NCBI GenBank assembly: GCA_035249905.1
Contig: DATFFT010000047.1
Location: 1-27,544 of the forward strand
Direction: 5' to 3'
Length of the DNA stretch: 27,544 nucleotides
Origin: JAOUEA01 sp035249905
Lineage (GTDB): Bacteria > Actinomycetota > UBA4738 > HRBIN12
Part shown: positions 15,500 to 23,536 of the stretch, in pieces
How the letters are laid out: each line of letters begins with the position of its first letter
Position numbering within the stretch: the stretch's first letter is position 1
The notes under the pieces: generated by a model
Told to the model about the DNA's origin: nothing
What the model saw: the letters and a program-made list of their open reading frames with translations, nothing else
Databases searched by the model: none
Position numbers and translations under genes: made by a program

Positions 15500-15515
15500 C
15501 CCGCCGCGCGGCGGG
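15500..15515 (-). terminator. GC hairpin between pckA and copB
   Basis: CCCGCCGCGCGGCGGG is a perfect palindrome 5 bases past the pckA stop. It can form a stem of 6 to 7 pairs. There is no T-tract, so it may be a partial terminator or an RNA-stabilising end. Confidence 0.4.
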
Positions 15516-15520
15516 CGACA

Positions 15521-17020
15521 TCAGCCGACGGCTTTGATGATCTCCTCGCTGAGCTGTGTGAACTGCTGCAGGTGCGCGACCCTGTCGTTCTTGAGCTCCT
15601 CCACGAATGCTCGGTACTCGTCGCCGCGACCCTGCCGCTCGTAGAGGTGCCGCGGCTGGAGCTTCTCGTCGTCGTCGATGCCCGGAACGGCCGAGGCGAC
15701 CTCATAGCCGAAGTCGGGATCCTCTTCGAACGAGATCGTGTGCTCGGCGATGCCTTTCACGCACGCGGAGGTATCGGGGATGCGCAGCTTCTTCGAGCGT
15801 CCGTCGTCGTCCTTGCCTCCGACCCGCCCGGTGTTCAACAGGTAGGTCTCGATCGGGTGCGTGGCCAGGAGCTCGAGCAGCCGATTGCCCTGCAGCCCGT
15901 GGGGGAGCGGGAAGAACGGATTGGTGCCGGGCACCCGCAGGAACTTGCCCTCCTCGGCTGCCCCACCCGCCGAGGTGCCGGTGGTCTCGCCGAGCATGAA
16001 GAACGCAGCCGCATGCTGCTGGTCGAGCTTGGCGACCGCCGGGATGATGTTCTCGTTCCGATTCAGGATCAGCAGGTAGTCGACGGGGCCGACCTCGCGG
16101 GCGTCGCCGTAGGCCAGCAGATCCTGCATCTCGAAGACCGACCGACCGTTCTTCGTGTAGCCCTCGTCGAAGAAGTCGACGATGCCCGCATCGTCCATGG
16201 ACACGTTCTCGAGGTAGGCCGACGGCTTCGTGACGGCGGCGTGGATCGAGGGTTCGAACTCGGGGTCCAGGCCGAACGTCTTGGCGAAGCATCCGTTCTC
16301 GGTGCCGTAGGCGCGTCCCCCGGGCATCAGGCCGACGAAGTCGTCCTGGATCGGAAGCGAGCCGTTCTGCGTGGTGAACGTCGTCGTCGTTTTCCCCGTG
16401 CCCGACAGGCCGATGATCATGAACACCTTGTCGCCGTGGGCCGTCGGGACCACCTTGAGGCCGGCGTGTAGGGCGAGTCCGCCCTTGTTGTAGACGATGT
16501 CGTTCCACATGCGCAGGCCGCCCTTCTTGGACTCACCGAAGTAGTCCGAGTTCAGGACGCGCGTCACGTAGTTGTCGAGGTCGACCGCGATCACCCGGTC
16601 GTCGGGGTATCCGGGAGCCAGCAGGCCGGGGGTGTAGATCACCTGCACTTGAGGATCGGCCCCGTCGCTGCGCTCGAAGTAGAGCTTCTGCTGCATGCCC
16701 GCGATGTTGGCGTAACGCTTCTCCATCAGGAGCCGAGCCGCGCTGCGCATATCCGGATCGTTCCCGATGTAGCCGTCGATCTGGATCATGTCGTGTTCCG
16801 CGATGTACCGATCCTGCGCCGCTGCGATCGCGTCGTAGTCCTCGCGCGTCATGGTCTTGCCGCTGGACTCGCGGCCGACGACGTAGGTGCTGCCGGCGCT
16901 ACGCGAGAGGGCCTTCGTCCGTGTGTTGGTGTTGCCGAACTCGGAGATGCGCGTTTCGGGCATCTCCTCGGTGAAGCTCCTGAGCTCTTCGGGCGTGGGA
17001 TCGACGAGAACCTCTGCCAC
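15521..17020 (-). CDS. pckA: Phosphoenolpyruvate carboxykinase (ATP)
   Basis: PckA converts oxaloacetate and ATP to PEP, CO2 and ADP, the first committed step of gluconeogenesis. In the 499-residue product the P-loop is GLSGTGKTTTT (204-214). The second kinase motif is QDDF (225-228). The metal-binding Lys and His are expected in YFGESKKGG (160-168) and ALHAG (His185). These match the ATP class; the GTP class has a different, cysteine-bearing loop. I chose the GTG at 17020, with GAGGAGG 9 bases upstream; upstream in-frame codons have no support. The 172 bases between this start and rpmB hold a possible -10 box TAGACT (17093-17088) and nothing else that I can support. With icd in the same window it points to flexible TCA and gluconeogenic flux. 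Confidence 0.93.
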   Translation of the reverse strand: MAEVLVDPTPEELRSFTEEMPETRISEFGNTNTRTKALSRSAGSTYVVGRESSGKTMTREDYDAIAAAQDRYIAEHDMIQIDGYIGNDPDMRSAARLLMEKRYANIAGMQQKLYFERSDGADPQVQVIYTPGLLAPGYPDDRVIAVDLDNYVTRVLNSDYFGESKKGGLRMWNDIVYNKGGLALHAGLKVVPTAHGDKVFMIIGLSGTGKTTTTFTTQNGSLPIQDDFVGLMPGGRAYGTENGCFAKTFGLDPEFEPSIHAAVTKPSAYLENVSMDDAGIVDFFDEGYTKNGRSVFEMQDLLAYGDAREVGPVDYLLILNRNENIIPAVAKLDQQHAAAFFMLGETTGTSAGGAAEEGKFLRVPGTNPFFPLPHGLQGNRLLELLATHPIETYLLNTGRVGGKDDDGRSKKLRIPDTSACVKGIAEHTISFEEDPDFGYEVASAVPGIDDDEKLQPRHLYERQGRGDEYRAFVEELKNDRVAHLQQFTQLSEEIIKAVG

Positions 17021-17087
17021 GGGTGCGGCCTCCTCGCGAGGGGTCGGGATCGGTGCGCTTCGTGTCTCGAGACGTGCGTAGCGATCC

Positions 17088-17093
17088 AGTCTA
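17088..17093 (-). promoter_or_regulatory. Possible -10 box of pckA
   Basis: TAGACT on the minus strand gives a leader of about 60 bases. A 10-base palindrome, GTCTCGAGAC (17064-17073), lies within that leader and could be a regulator site, though short GC palindromes are common here. Confidence 0.3.
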
Positions 17094-17192
17094 TCGAACC
17101 CTGATGCGGCCCCGTCGTTCGAAGAGAGGAGGCCGTCCGCAGCTGGGAGAAACACGAGGCCTGGTTCGGAGGAACCGGCGCGAGCGGAGCGG

Positions 17193-17393
17193 TCAGGCGG
17201 AGCGGGGGATGCGAGTGACCTTGCCGCCCTTGATGCACGAGGTGCACGCGTTGACGCGCCGCGGCGTGCCGTTGACCAGGGCGCGCACACGCTGGACGTT
17301 GGGGTTCCAACGCCGATTGTTCCGCTTGTGCGAGAAGGTCACGGCCTTGCCGAAGAACGGCTTCTTGCCACAGATGTCGCAGACGGCTGCCAT
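17193..17393 (-). CDS. rpmB: 50S ribosomal protein L28, zinc-binding form
   Basis: The 66 residues start MAAVCDICGKKPFFGKAVTF and contain SHKRNNRRWNPN, the L28 hallmark. Two cysteine pairs (Cys5/Cys8 and Cys50/Cys53) show this is the zinc-binding C+ form. A TAGCCT -10 box (17408-17403) lies 9 bases before the ATG without a ribosome site, suggesting leaderless translation. It stands alone between pckA and the TlpA-like gene, not in an operon with rpmG. Confidence 0.96.
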   Translation of the reverse strand: MAAVCDICGKKPFFGKAVTFSHKRNNRRWNPNVQRVRALVNGTPRRVNACTSCIKGGKVTRIPRSA

Positions 17394-17402
17394 AGCCAGA
17401 TG

Positions 17403-17408
17403 AGGCTA
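17403..17408 (-). promoter_or_regulatory. -10 box of rpmB (leaderless)
   Basis: TAGCCT on the minus strand, 9 bases before the ATG at 17393, with no purine-rich ribosome site between. Confidence 0.35.
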
Positions 17409-17457
17409 CCAGAGGCCCACCGGCAGAGGTTCACCGGCATCCGGTGGCAGCCGTGGG

Positions 17458-18018
17458 TCACGAGGTGATCGCGCCGAGATGCTCGTCGAGGGCGCTCCGG
17501 CTCAGCTCACCGTCGACCTTGGCGACCTGGTTCCCGTCGGCATCGAAGAAGACGGTCACCGGCAACCCGAAGCTCCCGAGGTCGGTGCGGATCGAGGCGT
17601 AGGGGTCGAAGAGCGACGGGAACGGCACCGAATGGTCGGCGATGAAGGATCCGGCTCCCGAACGAGAGTCGAGCGTGTCCACGCCGAGGAACTGCACGCC
17701 GGCTTCCTCGATCGCTGCGGCCGAGAGCATCGGCATCTCGCGTTCGCAGGGCTCGCACCACGAAGCCCACAGGTTGACGACCACCGGTGTGCCGCGCAGA
17801 CCGTCGAGCAGGGATCGGAAGGCATCGGCATCGGCATCGGGCAGCGCCGAGACGGTGTCGGGAAGCCCCTCGACGCCCTCGACGGCCAGGATCGCCGGGG
17901 AGGGAGATGCACCGGTGCTCGAGGAGGCCCCGTCGTCATCGCGGACCGCGAGTGCGATCGACCCCGCGATCACGATCGCCGCGACCGCGGCTGTGAGGAA
18001 GAGGGCCTTGCGTGACAC
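17458..18018 (-). CDS. TlpA-like membrane-anchored thiol-disulfide oxidoreductase
   Basis: The 186 residues begin with one membrane anchor (about residues 5-25, ALFLTAAVAAIVIAGSIALA). A Ser/Ala linker follows, then a thioredoxin fold facing outside. The active site is WASWCEPCEREMP with Cys88 and Cys91. FLGVDTLDSRSGAGSFI and GLPVTVFFD, holding the cis-proline, follow as in TlpA/ResA proteins. It probably reduces or oxidises extracytoplasmic cysteines, for example in cytochrome c or copper-site assembly, but no such genes are adjacent. The start is the GTG at 18018, 6 bases after a TAGCAT box and without a ribosome site. The linker includes a repeat (gcatcg, 17821-17843) encoding PDADADA. Confidence 0.88.
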   Translation of the reverse strand: MSRKALFLTAAVAAIVIAGSIALAVRDDDGASSSTGASPSPAILAVEGVEGLPDTVSALPDADADAFRSLLDGLRGTPVVVNLWASWCEPCEREMPMLSAAAIEEAGVQFLGVDTLDSRSGAGSFIADHSVPFPSLFDPYASIRTDLGSFGLPVTVFFDADGNQVAKVDGELSRSALDEHLGAITS

Positions 18019-18024
18019 CGTTCC

Positions 18025-18030
18025 ATGCTA
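18025..18030 (-). promoter_or_regulatory. -10 box of the TlpA-like gene (leaderless)
   Basis: TAGCAT on the minus strand with exactly 6 bases to the GTG at 18018 puts the transcript start on the start codon itself. Confidence 0.5.
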
Positions 18031-18062
18031 GAGGCAGCGGCGGTCCCGTCGGGCTCGCGTGG

Positions 18063-18068
18063 TACAAC
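18063..18068 (+). promoter_or_regulatory. -10 box of recG (leaderless)
   Basis: TACAAC lies exactly 6 bases before the ATG at 18075. It lacks the final T of TAnnnT but agrees with TATAAT at four positions. It sits back to back with the TlpA-like gene's box in a 56-base gap. Confidence 0.4.
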
Positions 18069-18074
18069 CCCACG

Positions 18075-20309
18075 ATGAGCGGCGCCGGCCTCAGCCTCGC
18101 CTCGCCGGTCCTCGAGATCGACCGGAAGCTCGCGACGCGACGTGCCGGGTTCAGGACCAAGGGCGGTCCTGCCTTCGAGGTCCTCGCCGAGAGCTCGTTC
18201 GAGATCAGTTCGGTCGGCGACCTGTTGCACCACTATCCGCGACGCTACATCGACCGATCGCGGGTCGAGCCGATCCGTGACGTGAAGATCGGGGCCTACG
18301 TCACCGTGATCGGCCTCGTGCAGAAGGTGCGCAAGCGCCAAACGCGCCGGCGTCAGACGATGGTGACCATCACGGTCGGCGACGGCACCGGGTACCTGGA
18401 CCTCGCGTTCTTCAACCAACCGTGGGCCGCGAACATCTATCGAGAGGGGGCCGAGGTGGCGGTCTCGGGCTCGGCCACGTTGTACCGGGGCCGCCTGCAG
18501 CTCGCCCAACAGGAGATCGAGGTGCTCAGGGGCGGCGACGCCGATCTCGTGCACACGGCCCGGATCACGCCCGTGCACCCGGCCACCGACGGCATCACCG
18601 CGCGCACGATCCGCGAGCTCGTGCATCGGGCCATCGAGCGGCTCGGCCCGGTCGCCGATCCGATGCCCGAGGAGATCGTGCGGGTCGAGCGGCTGGGCTC
18701 GTACGACCGGGCATTGCGGGACATCCACTTCCCGGCCGACGACGCAGCACTCGAGACGGCGCGGGAGCGCCTGAAGTTCGACGAGCTGTTCAACCTCGAG
18801 CTGGGCGTGGCGTTCCGGAAGCATCGGGTGGAAGCCGAAAGCGCGGGGGTCGCCCATGATCCCGACGGGCCTCTCACCGACCGGTTGCTGGCCTCGATCC
18901 CGTTCGAGCCGACCGGCGCACAACGCCGGGCCATGCACGAGATCGGCGAGGCGATGAGCAGGCCGAGGCCCATGAACGCGCTGCTGCAGGGTGACGTCGG
19001 GTCCGGGAAGACGCTGGTCGCGCTCCATGCCGCGCTGATCGCGATCGGATCGGGGCATCAGGCGGCGATCATGGCGCCGACCGAGGTGCTCGCCGGCCAG
19101 CACCTCCGTTCGATACAGGAGCTGCTCGAGAACATGGGCGCCGTGCCGTTCCTGGAGTTCGCGACCTTGCGACGGGACGCGTCCGACGCTCAGGCGTCGT
19201 TGCTCGACGCCCTCGCCGAAGAGGGCTCCTCATCGGCGGCCGAGGCCACGTTGACCTATGCCCTGCTCACCGGGGCGGTGACCGGCAAGGATCGCGGCAG
19301 GATCGTCGACGCCGTCGCCGACGGCAGCCTCGACCTGATCGTCGGCACGCACGCCCTCGTGCAGGAGTCGGTCTCGTTCGCCGACCTCAGCCTGGCGGTC
19401 GTCGACGAGCAACATCGGTTCGGCCTCCATCAGCGAACCGCCTTGCAGCGCAAGGGTGGTGAGGTCGACATGTTGATCATGACCGCGACGCCCATCCCCA
19501 GGACGCTCGCCCTCACGTACTACGGAGACCTCGACGTCGTCGTGCTCGACGAGCTGCCTCGGGGGCGGCAGCCCATCATCACCAGGGAGGCACGGTCGGC
19601 CACCCAGAGGGCGGCGGCGTACGAGCTCGTCCGCGACCAGGTCGAGGAGGGCCGGCAGGCCTTCGTCGTCTGCGCCGCGATCGACGAGGGCAACCGGACC
19701 CAGGTCAAGGCGGCCGAGGCGGAGGCAGAGCGCCTTGCGACCGAGGTCTTCCCCGAGCTGCGGATCGAGCTCCTCCACGGTCGCATGCGCCCGAAGGACA
19801 AGGAGGCGGTCATGCAGCGCTTCCGTTGGGGGGAGGCCGACCTGTTGATCTCGACGACCGTGATCGAGGTCGGTGTCGACGTGCCGAACGCCACGGTCAT
19901 GCTCGTCGAGAACGCCGAGCGGTTCGGGCTTGCGCAGCTCCACCAGCTCCGGGGTCGCATCGGTCGCGGCGCCCATCCCGGCACGTGCATCCTGTTCGAC
20001 GAGTCCGAGGAGTCCAACCTCGAGGCGAGGGCTCGGATCGACGCCATGGTCCGCACGACCGACGGCTTCGAGCTCGCCGACGAGGATCTGCGGTTGCGCG
20101 GCGAGGGCACGTTGTTCGATACGAAGCAGTCGGGTATGCCGGACCTTCGACTCGCCCGGCTCGCCGAGGACATGCCGCTCGTGGTCCGCGCCCGGCATCG
20201 CGCCTTCGCCGTGATCGACGAGGACCCCTCGCTCGAGCGTCATCCGGAGCTGCTCGATGAGCTCCGCCACCGGTTCGAGAGCTCGATCGACTGGCTGTTC
20301 CGCTCGTGA
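18075..20309 (+). CDS. recG: ATP-dependent DNA helicase RecG
   Basis: RecG remodels stalled forks and Holliday junctions. The 744-residue product opens with the wedge/OB region (FEISSVGDLLHHYPRRYIDR, then VTVIGLVQKVRKRQTRR). Helicase motifs follow: LLQGDVGSGKTLVA (Walker A, GDVGSGKT at 306-313), DEQH at 444-447, TATPIPRTLALTYYGDLDV, HGRMRPKDKEAVM, and VIEVGVDVPNATVM with QLHQLRGRIGRG (motif VI). An insert of about 40 residues after the Walker A domain (DAQASLLDALAEEGSSSAAE) is low in conservation and lengthens the protein against the usual 690 or so. The ATG at 18075 is supported by the promoter spacing; an in-frame ATG at 18012 would overlap the divergent gene. It heads the conserved recG-to-smc block. 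Confidence 0.95.
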   Translation: MSGAGLSLASPVLEIDRKLATRRAGFRTKGGPAFEVLAESSFEISSVGDLLHHYPRRYIDRSRVEPIRDVKIGAYVTVIGLVQKVRKRQTRRRQTMVTITVGDGTGYLDLAFFNQPWAANIYREGAEVAVSGSATLYRGRLQLAQQEIEVLRGGDADLVHTARITPVHPATDGITARTIRELVHRAIERLGPVADPMPEEIVRVERLGSYDRALRDIHFPADDAALETARERLKFDELFNLELGVAFRKHRVEAESAGVAHDPDGPLTDRLLASIPFEPTGAQRRAMHEIGEAMSRPRPMNALLQGDVGSGKTLVALHAALIAIGSGHQAAIMAPTEVLAGQHLRSIQELLENMGAVPFLEFATLRRDASDAQASLLDALAEEGSSSAAEATLTYALLTGAVTGKDRGRIVDAVADGSLDLIVGTHALVQESVSFADLSLAVVDEQHRFGLHQRTALQRKGGEVDMLIMTATPIPRTLALTYYGDLDVVVLDELPRGRQPIITREARSATQRAAAYELVRDQVEEGRQAFVVCAAIDEGNRTQVKAAEAEAERLATEVFPELRIELLHGRMRPKDKEAVMQRFRWGEADLLISTTVIEVGVDVPNATVMLVENAERFGLAQLHQLRGRIGRGAHPGTCILFDESEESNLEARARIDAMVRTTDGFELADEDLRLRGEGTLFDTKQSGMPDLRLARLAEDMPLVVRARHRAFAVIDEDPSLERHPELLDELRHRFESSIDWLFRS

Positions 20310-20344
20310 GAGAGGCCGAGACCGGCCGGCCGTGACGGCGTCGG

Positions 20345-20350
20345 TACGCT
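20345..20350 (+). promoter_or_regulatory. -10 box of rsmD (leaderless)
   Basis: TACGCT with exactly 6 bases to the ATG at 20357 and no ribosome site. This is the clearest leaderless layout in the window, with the A of ATG at the predicted +1. Confidence 0.5.
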
Positions 20351-20356
20351 GGCTCG

Positions 20357-20923
20357 ATGCGTATCATCGCCGGCTCCGCCAAGGGTGTGCGGCTCGCACC
20401 CGTGCCCCCCTCCGTCCGCCCGATCTCCGACCGGGCGCGCGAGGGGCTGTTCTCGAGCATCGGGCCGGACGCCCTGGTCGGCGCGACCGTATTGGATCTG
20501 TTCGCCGGCACCGGCGCCGCGGGCATCGAGGCCCTCTCTCGCGGCGCCGCGCACGCCTCGTTCGTCGACCGGGCCCCGGCCGCCGTCGACGCGATCAAGC
20601 GGAACCTGGCGATCGCGAAGCTTTCGGAGCGAGGAGAGGTCCATCCCTCCAAGGTCGCTCGGTTCGTGGGCAGGGACGATCGCCCGGGTGCCCCATACGA
20701 CCTGGTGATCTGCGATCCGCCGTACGATCTCGAGGGGCCCGGACTCGACGGCGTGTTGCGTGACCTGGCCCACGGCTGGCTCCGAGACCGACGATCGACG
20801 GTCGTCCTGACCCGTGGTCACAAGAGTTCCATGCCTGTCATTCCGCTACACTGGGCCATCGCGAGGCAGCTTCGCTACGGCGACACCCTCGCGGTGCTGT
20901 TCCGCCCGGAGGGATCCGCCTGA
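20357..20923 (+). CDS. rsmD: 16S rRNA (guanine(966)-N(2))-methyltransferase RsmD
   Basis: RsmD methylates G966 of 16S rRNA using S-adenosylmethionine. The 188 residues carry the family start MRIIAGSAKGVRL, RPISDRAREGLFSSI, and the SAM-binding VLDLFAGTGAAGIEALSRGA. The catalytic motif DPPY is at 120-123. Length and motif order are normal for the family. It lies 47 bases after recG with its own leaderless-type promoter, and the coaD start is 14 bases past its stop, so rsmD through yceD probably form one transcript. Confidence 0.95.
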   Translation: MRIIAGSAKGVRLAPVPPSVRPISDRAREGLFSSIGPDALVGATVLDLFAGTGAAGIEALSRGAAHASFVDRAPAAVDAIKRNLAIAKLSERGEVHPSKVARFVGRDDRPGAPYDLVICDPPYDLEGPGLDGVLRDLAHGWLRDRRSTVVLTRGHKSSMPVIPLHWAIARQLRYGDTLAVLFRPEGSA

Positions 20924-20937
20924 CACCTGGAGGTTCG

Positions 20938-21423
20938 ATGGGCCTGACCGCCCTGTGTCCGGGGACGTTCGACCCCGTCACCAACGGTCATCTCGACATC
21001 ATCGACCGCGCGAGCGAGACGTTCGAGACCGTGGTGGTGGCGGTGCTCGAGAACCCCGCGAAACGACCGATGTTCGCCGTCGAGGAGCGCATCGCGATGC
21101 TCGAGAAGGTCTGCGCCGACATGTCCGGGGTCGAGGTGACCTCGTTCGACGGCCTGCTGGTCGACTTCGCGCGGCGGCGCGACGACGCGGTGATCGTGAA
21201 GGGCCTCCGGGCCGTCTCCGACTACGAGTTCGAGATCCAGATGGCTCAGATGAATCACCGGCTGGCGGGTGTCGAGACGCTGTTCATGCCGACGAACCCG
21301 TCGTGGTCCTTCCTGTCGAGCTCGCTCGTGAAGGAGGTCGCGCGGTTCGGTGGCGACATCGAGGGTCTGGTGCCCGACGAGGTCCGAATCCGGCTGCACG
21401 AGCGTTTGGAGGAGGGGCGCTGA
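20938..21423 (+). CDS. coaD: Phosphopantetheine adenylyltransferase
   Basis: CoaD transfers AMP from ATP to 4'-phosphopantetheine, the fourth step of coenzyme A synthesis. The 161 residues contain CPGTFDPVTNGHLDII, with the (T/H)xGH nucleotidyltransferase motif including His18, and VKGLRAVSDYEFEIQMAQMN. The second nucleotide motif region is WSFLSSSLVKEVARFGGD. The ATG at 20938 has TGGAGG 5 bases upstream. Its stop overlaps the next start by one base (TGATG), giving coupled translation. Confidence 0.96.
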   Translation: MGLTALCPGTFDPVTNGHLDIIDRASETFETVVVAVLENPAKRPMFAVEERIAMLEKVCADMSGVEVTSFDGLLVDFARRRDDAVIVKGLRAVSDYEFEIQMAQMNHRLAGVETLFMPTNPSWSFLSSSLVKEVARFGGDIEGLVPDEVRIRLHERLEEGR

Positions 21424-22013
21424 TGGACATCACCGCCCGGCTCGCGCACCTCGACGAGATGGTCCGCGAAGCCAAGGCCATGCCGCTGTCGTCGTCGGTG
21501 CTGGTCAATCGCGACGAGGTGCTCGACCTGATCGGCGAGATGCAGGAGGCGCTCCCCGACGAGATCAAGCAGGCGCGTTGGATCGTCAAGGACCGCGAAG
21601 ATCTGCTCGCCAAGGCACGCGTCGATGCCGAGAGCATCGTGGAGCGGGCCAGGAACGAGCAGCTGAACATGGCCCGCCACGAGGAGGTCCTCTCGAGGGC
21701 GGCCGAGGAGTCGCAGCGCGTGTTGGCGGAAGCCGATGAGCAGGCGCGCTTGATGCGGCGGGAGGCCGAGGAGTACGTCGACTCGAAGCTCGCCCAGTTC
21801 GAGATCGCTCTTCGCCGGATCCTCGAAGACACGCAGGTCTCATCCCGGGCGTTGGCCAAGACCCTCGACCAGGTCGAGGTCGGCCGCGAGAAGCTCCGAA
21901 CGCCGGGCACCGTCGCCGCCCAGGAGTTCGGGGAGCCAGCCGGGGAAGCCGTGACACTCGAGGCAGGGCGGCACCGGCCCGAGACACAGCTCTACGACGA
22001 GGAGGAACGATGA
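21423..22013 (+). CDS. Coiled-coil protein of the coaD-yceD cluster (DivIVA / ATP synthase b-like)
   Basis: The 196 residues are nearly all charged helix. From about residue 45 to 160 there is one long coiled coil (REDLLAKARVDAESIVERAR, then EADEQARLMRREAEEYVDSK). It resembles the stalk of ATP synthase subunit b, and automatic annotation often names it so or 'cell division initiation protein'. There is no membrane segment and no ATP synthase gene here, so neither name is proven. The same place between coaD and yceD is occupied by such a gene in Streptomyces and mycobacteria, from established knowledge. The start ATG overlaps the coaD stop; the stop overlaps the yceD start as ATGA. Confidence 0.8.
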   Translation: MDITARLAHLDEMVREAKAMPLSSSVLVNRDEVLDLIGEMQEALPDEIKQARWIVKDREDLLAKARVDAESIVERARNEQLNMARHEEVLSRAAEESQRVLAEADEQARLMRREAEEYVDSKLAQFEIALRRILEDTQVSSRALAKTLDQVEVGREKLRTPGTVAAQEFGEPAGEAVTLEAGRHRPETQLYDEEER

Positions 22014-22522
22014 TCCCGGCGATCGACATCACCGATCTCATCGGGCGTCCCGGAGCTTCGAAGGAGCATCGCGTCGACTCGCCCATCGAGGGTCTCGGCA
22101 CCGGGCTGGCCCGGGTTCGTGACGACGTGCCGGTCGAGGGTGACCTGCTCTTGGAGGCGTTGGTCGAGGGCATCCTCGTCTCGGGCACGCTCGGAGCGAC
22201 GCTCGCGCTGCGGTGCGCCCGTTGCCTCACCGAGTTCGAACAGCCCTTCGAGGTCACGGTGCACGAGCTGTTCGTGCCCGTACCCGAACCCGACGGCGAC
22301 GACTACCCACTCGACCGCGATGGCTTCCTGGAACCCGACCAGATGGTGCGCGACGCGATCGGAGTCGAGCTGCCGTTCTCTCCGCTCTGCCGCCCCGACT
22401 GCCAAGGCCTGTGCCCGGTCTGCGGCGGCGACCGGAACCTCGGAGAGTGCCCAGGACACGCCGAGATCGACCCGAGGTGGGCGGCGCTCGAGCAGCTCGC
22501 CCCCCTGCTCGACGAGAACTGA
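22010..22522 (+). CDS. YceD/DUF177-family protein
   Basis: The 170 residues have the family layout: an N-terminal half ending in LRCARCLTEFEQPF (Cys69, Cys72), then a C-terminal LPFSPLCRPDCQGLCPVCGG with Cys127, 131, 135 and 138. NLGEC with Cys147 follows. The cysteines could bind zinc. In bacteria and plastids YceD homologues are tied to 23S rRNA accumulation, and the gene is nearly always followed by rpmF, as here (37 bases). The ATG at 22010 overlaps the preceding stop; GAGGAACG lies just upstream of it. Confidence 0.92.
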   Translation: MIPAIDITDLIGRPGASKEHRVDSPIEGLGTGLARVRDDVPVEGDLLLEALVEGILVSGTLGATLALRCARCLTEFEQPFEVTVHELFVPVPEPDGDDYPLDRDGFLEPDQMVRDAIGVELPFSPLCRPDCQGLCPVCGGDRNLGECPGHAEIDPRWAALEQLAPLLDEN

Positions 22523-22559
22523 TCGGCGACGGAGACGACGAAGACGAAGGAGCGAACGG

Positions 22560-22736
22560 ATGGCGGTACCCAAGAAGAAACAGAGCAAGTCGCGCGGGCG
22601 CAAGCGGGCCGCGAACTGGAAGGCCTCGGCGCCCGCCTACGCCGAATGCCCGCAGTGCAAGCAACCGAAAACCTCGCACCGAGTGTGCGCCAACTGCGGC
22701 TACTACGCGGGGCGTCAAGCGATCGAGGTCGAGTAG
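22560..22736 (+). CDS. rpmF: 50S ribosomal protein L32, zinc-binding form
   Basis: The 58 residues start MAVPKKKQSKSRGRKRAANW and hold four cysteines (Cys30, 33, 43, 46) for one zinc, the C+ form. The AAGGAG ribosome site is 7 bases before the ATG at 22560. It lies between yceD and rnc as in most Actinobacteria. L28 in this window is also the zinc form. Confidence 0.97.
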   Translation: MAVPKKKQSKSRGRKRAANWKASAPAYAECPQCKQPKTSHRVCANCGYYAGRQAIEVE

Positions 22737-22741
22737 CCGGC

Positions 22742-23536
22742 GTGGCCGAAGCGCTCGACGACGCCCGGGACGAGGCGCAGGCCGAGGCGCGTGCCGGGGC
22801 GGTGCGCCCGCTCGAGTCCCTCGATCCGGCGCTCGGGGTCACGTTCGATGATGCTTCGCTGCGCCTGGCCGCACTCACTCACCGTTCGTTCGCGTTCGAA
22901 CGCGGACTCACCGTGACGAACGAGCGCCTCGAGTTCCTGGGCGATTCCGTGCTCGGGCTGGTCGTCACCGACATGGCGTACACGGCCTATCCGGAGATGC
23001 CGGAGGGAGCCCTCGCCAAGTTGCGCGCCGCGATCGTGAACATGGGAGCACTCGCCGACGTGGCGCGTTCCCTCGGGCTCGGTGACGTCGTGTTGCTCGG
23101 CAAGGGCGAGGAGCTGAGCGGCGGCCGCGACAAGTCCTCGATCCTGGCCGACGCCCTGGAGGCCGTGTTCGGTGCGATCTACCTGGACCGTGGTCTCGCC
23201 GTCGCGACCGAGCTGATCGAGCGTCTCTTCCGTCCACGCATGGAGGCGTACGTACGCGGCGAGGGGGACCGCGACTACAAGACGATCCTGCAGGAGCTCG
23301 CATCGCAGGCCCTGCGCTCGATGCCCGAGTACCGGCTCGAGGACCGCGGCCCCGACCACGAGAAGGAGTTCACCGCCACCGTGCACCTCGGCGGCGAGCC
23401 GATGGGAACGGGCGTCGGCCGGTCGAAGAAGGAGGCCGAGCAGCGCGCCGCCGCGGAGGCGTTCGCACGTATCTCCGAGCGCCTGGCGCCGGGCAGTGGG
23501 GCCTCGAGCAGGGAGGACCAGGGTGGAGCTGCCTGA
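22742..23536 (+). CDS. rnc: Ribonuclease III
   Basis: RNase III cuts double-stranded RNA, including rRNA precursors. The 264-residue product has the signature NERLEFLGDSVLGL (Glu61 to Leu73) with catalytic Asp68. The second acidic site is in DKSSILADALEAVFGAIYLD. The C-terminal double-stranded RNA-binding domain runs from about residue 180 (DYKTILQELASQALRSMPEY) to SKKEAEQRAAAEAF. The N-terminal 25 residues are an Ala/Glu-rich extension. I chose the GTG at 22742, 5 bases after the rpmF stop. No clear ribosome site is seen, so coupling to rpmF is likely. The 3' end overlaps mutM by 14 bases. Confidence 0.94.
   Translation: MAEALDDARDEAQAEARAGAVRPLESLDPALGVTFDDASLRLAALTHRSFAFERGLTVTNERLEFLGDSVLGLVVTDMAYTAYPEMPEGALAKLRAAIVNMGALADVARSLGLGDVVLLGKGEELSGGRDKSSILADALEAVFGAIYLDRGLAVATELIERLFRPRMEAYVRGEGDRDYKTILQELASQALRSMPEYRLEDRGPDHEKEFTATVHLGGEPMGTGVGRSKKEAEQRAAAEAFARISERLAPGSGASSREDQGGAA

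Noticed and set aside
12925..15537. Long plus-strand frame of about 870 codons opposite copB
   Set aside because: It overlaps copB in antisense and has no recognisable domain; long shadow frames are expected in high-GC DNA.
21423..22013. ATP synthase subunit b
   Set aside because: The coiled coil looks similar, but there is no N-terminal membrane segment and no other ATP synthase gene nearby.
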